Below, in pieces: positions 57,361 to 64,000 of a DNA stretch of 64,000 nucleotides. The position numbers were made by a program, and so were the translations under genes. Each line of letters opens with the position of its first letter. Position 1 is the stretch's first letter. The notes under the pieces are model-generated. The model was not told the origin of the DNA. It worked only from the letters and a program-made list of their open reading frames with translations, and searched no databases. The stretch covers positions 310,001-374,000 of the forward strand of contig NZ_QGGH01000005.1 in NCBI RefSeq assembly GCF_003148495.1. The letters are read 5' to 3'. This DNA comes from Mesorhizobium loti (GTDB taxonomy: Bacteria > Pseudomonadota > Alphaproteobacteria > Rhizobiales > Rhizobiaceae).

Positions 57361-59397
57361 GTGGAAACCGACGTGGAATCCGCACGATCGAGGCTGGGCG
57401 GCGAGATGCCGGCGCTTTCCGTGCGCCTGCTCGGACCGCTGGTAATCTCCCGCAACGATGTGCCGGTTGCGTTGCCCTCGTCACGCAAGCTGCGCGCTCT
57501 GTTCGCCTATCTGGCGCTGGCGCCGCATCCGGTCGGCCGCAGCCGCCTGTGCGAGCTGTTGTGGGATGTACCGAACGATCCAAGGGGCGAGCTGCGCTGG
57601 TGCCTGAGCAAGCTGCGGGGCACACTCGACGCGCCAGACCGACACCGGGTCGTGACACAGGGCGACACGGTAGCGCTCGATCTGAGCGATTGCCTGGTCG
57701 ATGCGCTGGAAGTCAGCCAGGCCGTCACGCAAGGGCTCGGCACGCTTGATGTCGAGCGCTTGCGGGTGCTGGCCGGGCTGTTTGCCGGGGATTTGCTCGA
57801 CGGTCCGGAGGTCGAGCGCAGCCCGCATTTCAACAGCTGGCTGATCGCCCAGCGTCGCCGTTTTCACGCGTGCCATATCGCCGTGCTGGAACAGCTTGTC
57901 GCGAGCCTGCCGGCGGATAGCGACGAGGCGATCGTTCATCTCGACACATGGGTGGAACTGGCGCCGTTCGACGAGCGTGCGCATGCAGCCCTTCTGGCCA
58001 GTCTGGCCCGGCGCGGCGAGGTCGGCGCGGCCGAGCAGCACCTGGCTTCGGCGGAACGATTGTTTCAGTCGGAGGAACTGGATTTCGCACAGCTTCGCGC
58101 GGCCTGGCGGGCAATCCGTAACCAACAGTCGGGTACCCCGCTCCGGCCGCAGCAGGCCTGCCTGTCCACAATATCGCAGTTGGCCGCGGCGCCCTCAGAT
58201 GCCGGCCCGGTCGAACCCAGCCACGCTTCGCTGGCGGTGATGCCGTTTGTCGAGGAGAGCGGCGGCACGCGCGGCGGATTGGCCGATGGTTTCACCCACG
58301 ACATCATCACCCGCCTCTCCAAGCTCAGGGATTTCTTCGTCATCGCGCGCGGATCGGTGTTTGCGCTGGCCGAGAAGGACATCGCGCCCGAGGATGCCGG
58401 CCGCCGGCTGAATGTCGACTATGTCGCCACCGGCACCGTGCGCAGCCCGCCCGGCCGCCTTATTGTCAGCGTCGAACTGATCGAGGTGCGCACCGCCAGG
58501 ATCGTCTGGGCCGAGACGTTCGAGCGCAGGCCCGACGACATCTTTTCCGTACTCGACGATATCGGCAACAGCATCGTCTCGTCTATCTCGGCCGAGATCG
58601 AAACGGTCGAGCGCAACCGCGCCATGCTGAAAGCCCCCAGTTCGCTCAACGCCTGGGAAGCCTATCATCGCGGCCTCTGGCACATGTACCGCTTCACCCA
58701 GGCGGAAAACGAGCAGGCGCGGCATTTCTTTGCCCAGGCCTTGCAGCTCGACCCGACCTTTGCCCGCGCCTATGCCGGCCTGTCTTTCACCCATTGGCAG
58801 AACGCCTTCCAGCGCTGGGGCGACCGCGACCGCGAAAGCGCGCTGGCCTTCGAGAGCGCCGGCCACAGCCTGCTGGTCGACGACCACAATCCGGCCGCGC
58901 ACTGGGCGATGGGGCGGGCGCTGTGGCTGCGCGGCGAGCAGGACAGCTCGCTGATCGAACTGGAACGGGCGGTGGACCTCAGTCCCAATTTCGCGCTTGG
59001 CCACTATGCGCTGTCCTTCGTCCATTCGCAGTCGGGCGACCCGCAAGCGGCGATCGGCTCCTCCGACCATTCGCGCCATCTCAGCCCCTTCGACCCGCTG
59101 CTGTTCGGCATGCTGGGCGCGCGGGCGATGGCGCATGTCCGGCTCGGCCAGTTCGAGGAGGCGGCCGAATGGGCGCTGAGGGCGGCGGCGCGGCCCAACG
59201 CGCACGCCATCATCCTGGCGATCGCAGCACATTGCCTTGCTCTGGCCGGACGGCTCGACGAGGCACGCGGCTTTGCCGCCGTCATCCGCAAGACATTGCC
59301 GAGCTATGGCGTCGACGATTTCATCGGCACATTCCGCTTCGAGCCGGACGCCGTAGCGCTGTTCCGGCAAGGGGCAAGGCGGATCGGGCTGCGCTGA
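57361..59397 (+). CDS. SARP-type regulator with TolB-like and TPR domains
   Basis: A 678-residue predicted transcription activator. An OmpR-like winged helix (about 15-100: LSVRLLGPLVISRNDVPVAL, SRLCELLWDVP, LRWCLSKLRGTLD) is followed by a bacterial transcription-activation domain (about 110-245). Residues 275-400 resemble the TolB/FlgO-like domain (SLAVMPFVEES, FTHDIITRLSKLRDFFVIAR, YVATGTVR). TPR helices fill 420-660. The start is uncertain: GTG 57361 with GGGAG is preferred, GTG 57349 or ATG 57406 are possible. Divergence from the PLP-enzyme genes, with 208 bp between, makes it their probable regulator. Confidence 0.82.
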   Translation: METDVESARSRLGGEMPALSVRLLGPLVISRNDVPVALPSSRKLRALFAYLALAPHPVGRSRLCELLWDVPNDPRGELRWCLSKLRGTLDAPDRHRVVTQGDTVALDLSDCLVDALEVSQAVTQGLGTLDVERLRVLAGLFAGDLLDGPEVERSPHFNSWLIAQRRRFHACHIAVLEQLVASLPADSDEAIVHLDTWVELAPFDERAHAALLASLARRGEVGAAEQHLASAERLFQSEELDFAQLRAAWRAIRNQQSGTPLRPQQACLSTISQLAAAPSDAGPVEPSHASLAVMPFVEESGGTRGGLADGFTHDIITRLSKLRDFFVIARGSVFALAEKDIAPEDAGRRLNVDYVATGTVRSPPGRLIVSVELIEVRTARIVWAETFERRPDDIFSVLDDIGNSIVSSISAEIETVERNRAMLKAPSSLNAWEAYHRGLWHMYRFTQAENEQARHFFAQALQLDPTFARAYAGLSFTHWQNAFQRWGDRDRESALAFESAGHSLLVDDHNPAAHWAMGRALWLRGEQDSSLIELERAVDLSPNFALGHYALSFVHSQSGDPQAAIGSSDHSRHLSPFDPLLFGMLGARAMAHVRLGQFEEAAEWALRAAARPNAHAIILAIAAHCLALAGRLDEARGFAAVIRKTLPSYGVDDFIGTFRFEPDAVALFRQGARRIGLR

Positions 59398-59525
59398 AGC
59401 CGGGCGATCGCCATCTGGGGGATCGCCTGGGAATTCCGCCTCAATTCCGCCCGGTTAACACTGTCGGAAGGGGTTGCTTAACCGTTCGCGGCTATGTCAC
59501 GGCCGGGGGGTCTGACAAAGTGAGT

Positions 59526-59708
59526 ATGATGAGCAACAGCCCCGACAAGCGCAATGAATGGCGCGCCATTTTTTACGTGCAAGCCCGCGTTGCCATCCTG
59601 TTTGTCCCGGTGGTTGCCAGCCTGCTGATCATAGCGGCACTCGCCGGCAACGAACGCAAATCCGTTCCCAGCACGATCGACCCGACCGTCACAGGCTCCG
59701 TGCGATAA
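59526..59708 (+). CDS. Small single-pass membrane protein
   Basis: A 60-residue protein with one hydrophobic helix (VAILFVPVVASLLIIAALAG, about residues 22-41) between a basic N-terminus and a Ser/Thr/Pro-rich tail ending TGSVR. The ribosome-binding site is weak. No family is recognised. The clean hydrophobic pattern and positive-inside distribution support a real gene. Confidence 0.5.
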   Translation: MMSNSPDKRNEWRAIFYVQARVAILFVPVVASLLIIAALAGNERKSVPSTIDPTVTGSVR

Positions 59709-59844
59709 ACGGCGCGGCAGCCGGCAGCGAACGCCTGTCAAAACGCTTCGAACCGACCGCCGCGATGCTCTGCCAACGGCCACCCATGTCGAGGAGCCCG
59801 CCGAGCGGCTCCTCTGTCCGAGTGCGTCTTCGAACAGCGCCGAC

Positions 59845-60387
59845 CTAAAGAATTTTGGTCACCAGTTTGTCCAGCCGGGAGTTCTCCCGGTAAGCCAGCC
59901 GCACAATGATGGCGCCCAGGATGCCAGTGATGGCCCCGCCGACAACGTCGGTCAGGTAGTGCGTCCCGATGTAGATTCTCGACCAGCAGACCAGGAATGC
60001 CATGACGAGAAGCGCAGTCGTCCGACGCGGGAGACCTTGCATCGCAAAGGCCGCAACAATCGCAATGGTGGCTGTCGCGTGATCGGACGGGAATGACCAG
60101 TCGGCGCTGGGCGCAATCAACAGATGCGTCACACCGGCATCGTAGGGCCTCACCCGATGCACGAAGAGAAGAATGAACTGGTTGACCGCAAGACCCAGCA
60201 AGAACGCCAGGCCGGCGGATATCGCCGCGTGGCGAACATGATAGCGGTCGGCCTTCGCCCACCATTGCAGGACCACGGCCAGCACCATGAGGGGAACGCC
60301 GATTTGTGAGATGCCGACCATTGCATTATCAAGAAAAGGGCTGATACCGGCCGCGGCGTTTATCCAGTGCGTTAAAGCTGCATCCAT
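59845..60387 (-). CDS. PAP2-family membrane phosphatase
   Basis: A 180-residue integral membrane phosphatase of the BcrC/undecaprenyl-diphosphatase style. The three active-site motifs are visible as HRVRPYDAG near residue 75, SFPSDHAT near 97 and SRIYIGTHYLTDV near 135, set among five or six hydrophobic helices. It could recycle undecaprenyl pyrophosphate or dephosphorylate other lipids. It is divergent from the DUF2127 gene, with 38 bp between start codons. Confidence 0.92.
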   Translation of the reverse strand: MDAALTHWINAAAGISPFLDNAMVGISQIGVPLMVLAVVLQWWAKADRYHVRHAAISAGLAFLLGLAVNQFILLFVHRVRPYDAGVTHLLIAPSADWSFPSDHATATIAIVAAFAMQGLPRRTTALLVMAFLVCWSRIYIGTHYLTDVVGGAITGILGAIIVRLAYRENSRLDKLVTKIL

Positions 60388-60425
60388 TTGGCGTCGGTTC
60401 CCGCGATTGGTCGTGAGGTGGATTT

Positions 60426-60908
60426 TTGAAGCCCGTCGATGAACACCGCATCCATCAGATTTTTGAAGTCAGCGTCTGGTTCAAGGGCGCACATGCCCTG
60501 ATTGAGTGCATCGGTGGGATACTGCTCTATGTCATCACCACCGACACCATTGCCTCCTGGGTCAATGCTCTCACCCAGGAGGAATTGATCGAAGATCCGA
60601 ACGATTTCATAGCGAGCCATCTGTCGCAGATGGCAAGCCATTTTTCGATCGCCAGCAAGGAGTTCTACGCCTTCTACCTGCTCAGCCACGGCCTGATAAA
60701 GCTGGCCTTGGTTGTCGGCCTCCTGAGAGGCAAGCTTTGGTCGTATCCAGCATCGCTCGCGGCATTGGGCTTGTTCATGGTCTATCAAGTCTACCGCTAC
60801 TCCTACACCCATTCGTTCGGCCTGCTCGTCCTGACCGTCTTCGATGCGGCCGTCATGGTGCTGATCTGGCACGAGTGGAAGATCGTGCGACGGCACAAGC
60901 CGGCATGA
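60426..60908 (+). CDS. DUF2127 membrane protein
   Basis: A 160-residue inner-membrane protein with about four helices. The family style is visible in RIHQIFEVSVWFKGAHALIE at the N-terminus and LSHGLIKLALVVGLL near residue 90. The start is TTG at 60426 with GAGGTGG 7 nt upstream. The function of the family is unknown. Confidence 0.88.
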   Translation: MKPVDEHRIHQIFEVSVWFKGAHALIECIGGILLYVITTDTIASWVNALTQEELIEDPNDFIASHLSQMASHFSIASKEFYAFYLLSHGLIKLALVVGLLRGKLWSYPASLAALGLFMVYQVYRYSYTHSFGLLVLTVFDAAVMVLIWHEWKIVRRHKPA

Positions 60909-60997
60909 CAGTTGAACCGCCGGCCTCATCCCTGTTCACTGGTCTGGAGCCCTGCCTTCACGCAATTCCCAAGGGAAAGCGCTATGCGCTTTTCCCG

Positions 60998-61032
60998 GGA
61001 AAACCGTCTCACACTTTCCCGGACTTGCTCTA
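60998..61032. repeat. Dispersed intergenic repeat, copy 2
   Basis: GGAAAACCGTCTCACACTTT followed by CCCGGACTTGCTCTA is the second copy of the repeat at 53590-53625. It overlaps the stop codon of the cytochrome b561 gene. Confidence 0.65.
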
Positions 61033-61572
61033 AGAACTCGCGCTTTCCGGCAGCATTCGCTTGAGCACGTCGTCCTTGCGGATGAAATGGTGCCACAGCG
61101 CCGCGGCCGCGTGCACTCCGGCGAGGATGAGGATCGAATTGGCGCAGAGGCTGTGCAGTTCCCTGATGAACCGGGCCGTGTCGCGGTCGGGAGAGACCGG
61201 AGCCGGGATGGTGAAAAGGCCAAAGAAGCTCAAGGCGTCGCCCCTGTACCACGTCAGCAGGATGCCGAGAACCGGAATGGCCACGAGTAGCCCATAAAGC
61301 AGCAGATGCGCGATCTTTGCGGCCCATCGTTCAAGCTCTGACATCTCCATCGGCAGCCCTGGCGTTCCCAGCATCAGCCGCAGGCCGACGCGGATAACGA
61401 CCAGCGCGAACAGCAGCAGCCCAAACGAAATATGAAGCCACCAGACGAGCGCACGACCGGGGTCGCCGCGCGGAAAAAGCTCCTCCACATAGGTCAGGCC
61501 ATAAAGGCCGATGACCAGCAGAAACACCGCCCAGTGAATGGCCTTTTGCGCGCTTGTATAGGTGGGGTTCAT
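61030..61572 (-). CDS. Cytochrome b561 family protein
   Basis: A 180-residue diheme membrane cytochrome with four helices. Heme-ligand histidines are visible in KAIHWAVFLLV near residue 12, WWLHISFG near 48, LHSLCANS near 142 and GVHAAAALWHHF near 154. It transfers electrons from the quinone pool, often scavenging superoxide in E. coli relatives. ATG 61572 follows GGAAGG. Its 5' end lies exactly at the edge of a 77-bp repeat that recurs 1.4 kb away. Confidence 0.92.
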   Translation of the reverse strand: MNPTYTSAQKAIHWAVFLLVIGLYGLTYVEELFPRGDPGRALVWWLHISFGLLLFALVVIRVGLRLMLGTPGLPMEMSELERWAAKIAHLLLYGLLVAIPVLGILLTWYRGDALSFFGLFTIPAPVSPDRDTARFIRELHSLCANSILILAGVHAAAALWHHFIRKDDVLKRMLPESASS

Positions 61573-61647
61573 GCGAGCCTTCCGTTTTGAATGTTTCTAA
61601 ATTAGCCGCGATCATGTCAAAGCTTTGTCGGGCTCTGGTGATCGTGA
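61571..61647. repeat. 77-bp direct repeat, left copy
   Basis: This segment begins at the cytochrome b561 start codon and extends upstream of that gene. It matches 62981-63058 at all but about six positions. Both copies contain the segment GCCGCGATCATGTCAAAGCT. Confidence 0.88.
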
Positions 61648-62057
61648 GAGGCATTACGATCTACCAGCGCTCAGTGACAGTGTGGATTGCAGCGGGTAGC
61701 TACCGGGATCGCGAATATGAAGTGAAAGTCGATCCCCAGCGATGGTACTCGCATGTGGAAAGAAGCCGCCAGATACAGGTCGGGAATGTGTGCCTGTAAA
61801 GCGGGGCCGCCTTCCTGTCCAATTGGTACCCTGGATTAACCCGGCTACCACGTTTTGATATGGTGCAACGGCACCGTTGATGCCTTAGTTTTCCTTGTCC
61901 GGTACCTTGGATTCTACCGGCTGATCCGGTTCGTGCCGGATCCCAAGCACTAGCATGGGCTGTGATACCCATCGCAACGCTGCTCGTCTGCGTATTCAGG
62001 AATCCGTGAACAATCCCATTGGACTGACGCTGGGCGGGCAAGGGAGAATGCGACCTT
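61648..62057. other. Gene-free interval inside the repeat-flanked segment
   Basis: I find no convincing gene between the left repeat and the methyltransferase. Composition is less GC-rich than typical for the window and the short frames here have no recognisable content. Confidence 0.4.
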
Positions 62058-62915
62058 ATGAAAAATCTTCAACCGTCGATCCCACCGACAGAAAAAAAGA
62101 CCAAATCGGAACTTCAAGCGGCTGTCGAACGCCTCGCACCGTTTCATCACGCCATCGACTTGCCTTACGGCTTGAGCACCTACGTGCCGACCGCTTCTCG
62201 TCAAGACCGAGAGCGCACGAGAATGCAAAATCTCATCGATCACGCATGGCCAAGTATCCTTAGTGCCTGTGGAGGGTCATTGGCAGGCAAAAGGGTACTT
62301 GACGTGGCATGCAACTGCGGTGGTTTTTCCGTGCACGCGGCAAGGGCAGGTGCCAGTTATGTGCTTGGGATCGACATTGATCCTCACTATATCGAACAGG
62401 CAAATCTCGTAAAAGAGGCAGTAGACCTCCACAATTTAGATTTTCAGCAACTTGATTTGATGGAACTTGATCCGTCCAAGCACGGCGCATTCGATCTCGT
62501 CCTGTTCTTCGGGATTCTATACCACTTGGAGAACCCTGTTTTAAGCCTCAAACGTATTTCAGCATTGGCAAGCAACGTTCTAGCGGTTGATACCACTCTC
62601 ATGAAGGTGCCGATCATAAATCGAATCCTGGATCGATGGCCGATGTGGCATATGCGCAGGGTGGCGGGGGTCGATTCCGCAGCAAGCAACATTACGACCT
62701 CGCGCTGGCGCCCAGAGGAATTCTGTCAGTTTTCCCCCAATTCCCGCGCCGTCATCAGCTTATTGGAATATTCTGGATTTACCGATATTGAACGTCTCAA
62801 ACCGACAGTAACCGGGCTTGAGAAACGCTACTATAACGGGCGACGGGCAACGTTCATTGCGATAAAGAATCGCGGAAGCTACCCCGGCATCAGGCTTGCC
62901 CATAGGAGCAGGTGA
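62058..62915 (+). CDS. SAM-dependent methyltransferase (CmoB/UbiG-like)
   Basis: A 285-residue class I methyltransferase. SAM motif I is VLDVACNCGGFSVHAARAG near residue 80, followed by VLGIDIDPHYIEQA and FDLVLFFGILYHLENP near 145, the last resembling CmoB-type tRNA enzymes and DUF1698. Composition and codon use are AT-richer than every neighbour, and the gene sits between two 77-bp direct repeats, so recent acquisition is likely. Its last ~12 codons overlap an opposite-strand membrane-protein frame, suggesting that its C-terminus was re-formed at the junction. The substrate is unknown. Confidence 0.8.
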   Translation: MKNLQPSIPPTEKKTKSELQAAVERLAPFHHAIDLPYGLSTYVPTASRQDRERTRMQNLIDHAWPSILSACGGSLAGKRVLDVACNCGGFSVHAARAGASYVLGIDIDPHYIEQANLVKEAVDLHNLDFQQLDLMELDPSKHGAFDLVLFFGILYHLENPVLSLKRISALASNVLAVDTTLMKVPIINRILDRWPMWHMRRVAGVDSAASNITTSRWRPEEFCQFSPNSRAVISLLEYSGFTDIERLKPTVTGLEKRYYNGRRATFIAIKNRGSYPGIRLAHRSR

Positions 62916-63025
62916 AGGACACCAAAGCCGGCCAGATACAGCGCCACGAAGATGAGCGCGGCGCGAATGATTAGGCGGGTATGCGAGCCTTCCAGTCTGA
63001 ATGTTTCTAAACTAGCCGCGATCAT
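62879..63025 (-). pseudogene. Possible truncated or small membrane protein frame
   Basis: On the minus strand a 48-codon frame begins inside the right repeat (MIAASLETFRLEGSH) and continues as a hydrophobic helix (RAALIFVALYLAGFGVLHLL) before a TAG within the methyltransferase 3' end. The same MIAA-LETF-EGSH start is encoded in the left repeat, where it runs into the cytochrome b561 gene. It may be the remnant of a gene cut by the insertion, or a genuine tiny membrane protein. Confidence 0.4.
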
Positions 63026-63058
63026 GTCAAAGCTTTGTCAGGGCTCTGGTGGTCGTGA
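62981..63058. repeat. 77-bp direct repeat, right copy
   Basis: This is the counterpart of 61571-61647 with one inserted base and a few substitutions. The pair brackets about 1.33 kb of lower-GC DNA carrying the methyltransferase. Confidence 0.88.
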
Positions 63059-63130
63059 CCTGGCAGACACTGAACTGGTAACCTGTCAGTTTGCTGACAA
63101 TCGGGCATCGAGCGGCGATTATGCTTGGAC

Positions 63131-63157
63131 AAAGAAAAAGCCCGGGCGAACCGGGCT
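63131..63157 (-). terminator. Terminator of the UBP zinc-finger operon
   Basis: AGCCCGG (63139-63145) and CCGGGCT (63151-63157) form a stem. On the minus strand it runs into CTTTTTCTTT. It lies 26 bp past the zinc-finger gene stop. Confidence 0.85.
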
Positions 63158-63182
63158 CTTCTTCGGGTCTCTCGGGCGCAGC

Positions 63183-63491
63183 TCAATAAAAGCGCGGGAT
63201 CGGGCCGTTCTGCGGGGTCACGTCGTCGCCAAGGTCGACAAACACCTCGTCGACATAGCACCATGCCCAGCCTTCCGGGGGATCGTAGCCCTCGATGATC
63301 GGATGCTTGGTGGCGTGGAAATGCTTGGTGGCGTGGCGGTTGGGCGAGTCGTCGCAGCAGCCGACATGGCCGCAGGTGCGGCACAGCCGCAGATGCACCC
63401 ATTGCGACCCGCTCTTCAGGCATTCCTCGCAGCCGAGCGCGCTCGGCGTCACCTTCCTGATGTCGCGCGTATGTCTGCATTCATCCATCAT
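63183..63491 (-). CDS. UBP-type zinc-finger protein
   Basis: A 102-residue protein that is essentially a single zf-UBP domain. Ligands are visible in CEECLKSGSQWVHLRLC, RTCGHVGCCDDSPNRHATKH and HATKHPIIEGYDPPEGW. In eukaryotes this fold binds the ubiquitin C-terminus; the bacterial role is unknown. Its ATG overlaps the stop of the upstream reductase gene (ATGA), so the pair is cotranscribed. The adjacent second ATG (63488) is an alternative start. Confidence 0.92.
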   Translation of the reverse strand: MMDECRHTRDIRKVTPSALGCEECLKSGSQWVHLRLCRTCGHVGCCDDSPNRHATKHFHATKHPIIEGYDPPEGWAWCYVDEVFVDLGDDVTPQNGPIPRFY

Positions 63492-64000
63492 GGTCTCCCT
63501 GCCGTTTGAGGTGCGTCGGCGTTGCCGCGCGCGAGATATGCATGCAAGGCCGCGACCACCTGGGCGCCTTCGCCGACAGCCGCCGCGACGCGCTTGACCG
63601 AGCCGGCGCGGACGTCGCCGATGGCGAACACACCGCTACGGCTCGTCTCCATCTGCGCCGATCCCAGGTCCGATCCGGTACGGACGAAACCCTTGGCGTC
63701 CAGCGCCACATCGCAGTTCGCCAGCCAGTCGGTGTTCGGGTCGGCGCCGATGAACAGGAAGAGATGGCGGATCGGGCGCGTCGTTTCCACGCCGCTGGCG
63801 CGGTTGCGCCAGCGTACCGTGCCAAGATTGCCCTCGTCGCCTTCCAGAGCCACGATTTCGGTCCCGGTCAGCACCTCGATATTCGGTTGCGCCCTGATGC
63901 GCTCGACCAGATAGCGCGACATGCTGGCATCGAGGCTGTCGCCGCGCGCCAGCAGCGCCACTTTGCGCGCATGGCTGGCCAGATAGACAGCCGCCTGCCC
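63488..64000 (-). CDS. FAD-dependent (thioredoxin reductase-like) oxidoreductase, partial
   Basis: The window holds the last 170 codons; the N-terminus lies beyond 64000. It shows QAAVYLASHARKVALLARGD (NADPH-domain strand and helix), LFLFIGADPNTDWL, and the C-terminal FAD motif GVFAIGDVRAGSVKRVAAAV followed by GEGAQVVAALHAYLAR. This matches the C-terminal half of bacterial thioredoxin reductase-like proteins. In related genomes such genes, often with an extra N-terminal sensor domain, are followed by a UBP zinc-finger gene, as here. Confidence 0.88.
   Translation of the reverse strand, partial: GQAAVYLASHARKVALLARGDSLDASMSRYLVERIRAQPNIEVLTGTEIVALEGDEGNLGTVRWRNRASGVETTRPIRHLFLFIGADPNTDWLANCDVALDAKGFVRTGSDLGSAQMETSRSGVFAIGDVRAGSVKRVAAAVGEGAQVVAALHAYLARGNADAPQTAGRP

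Noticed and set aside
61554-61799. Plus-strand frame across the left 77-bp repeat
   Set aside because: It is antisense to the cytochrome b561 5' end and exists only because the repeat is open in several frames.

Overview
The window is chromosomal DNA of a high-GC alphaproteobacterium of the order Hyphomicrobiales (Rhizobiales), most likely Mesorhizobium or a close relative. This is inferred from protein style (Sinorhizobium-type PmtA next to dnaKJ, rhizobial MatB, a two-domain ALDH16-like enzyme), the dense short intergenic palindromic repeats, and codon use dominated by G/C third positions. It is mostly core and catabolic genome. I see no rRNA, tRNA, CRISPR array, IS element or prophage.

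Layout. 0.2-4.7 kb: ferredoxin-NADP reductase, then deoxyribose-phosphate aldolase (deoC) with a two-domain aldehyde dehydrogenase. 5.3-6.9 kb: an SDR plus FAH-hydrolase pair for acidic sugar breakdown. 7.0-18.6 kb: a divergent amino-sugar regulon. Leftward run murQ, a sugar ABC importer, a Gfo/Idh oxidoreductase and the transporter ATPase. Rightward run a BadF-type kinase, a GntR/UTRA regulator, a SIS-type deaminase, nagA and an FAD oxidoreductase. Five copies of a 7-bp operator-like word, phased at 11 bp, lie between the two arms. 18.6-22.1 kb: matB, a GntR/FCD regulator and rpe. 22.3-28.2 kb: two large secreted proteins of unknown function that share a cysteine-containing domain; the larger carries DUF11-like domains and a cysteine-rich 36-residue repeat array. 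28.2-34.4 kb: dnaK (with a heat-shock-type promoter), dnaJ, pmtA, an FMN reductase, pyrF and a DUF1330 protein. 34.6-35.9 kb: an ArsR/SRPBCC/GFA cassette with an operator inside its promoter spacer. 35.9-41.6 kb: LtrA, an ATP-grasp protein and a fully overlapping galactonate-type operon (SDR, dgoK, dgoA, SMP-30). 41.9-47.8 kb: GGDEF/EAL protein, GtrA, gshB, a ComM/YifB ATPase and a J-domain protein with a possible winged-helix tail. 47.8-53.5 kb: malate synthase G, a hydantoinase-A homologue, a cupredoxin and a CDGSH protein. 53.7-59.4 kb: two tandem small secreted cysteine-rich paralogues, a PLP decarboxylase and a cysteine-synthase-like enzyme, divergent from a large SARP/TolB/TPR regulator. 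59.5-64 kb: small membrane proteins, PAP2 phosphatase, cytochrome b561, a lower-GC methyltransferase flanked by 77-bp direct repeats, and a UBP-type zinc-finger gene overlapping a truncated (window-edge) thioredoxin-reductase-like gene.

The best candidates for something undescribed are the secreted two-protein locus (22.3-28.2 kb) and the SARP-linked PLP/secreted-protein gene set (53.7-59.4 kb). All family assignments come from reading motifs; no database search was possible.
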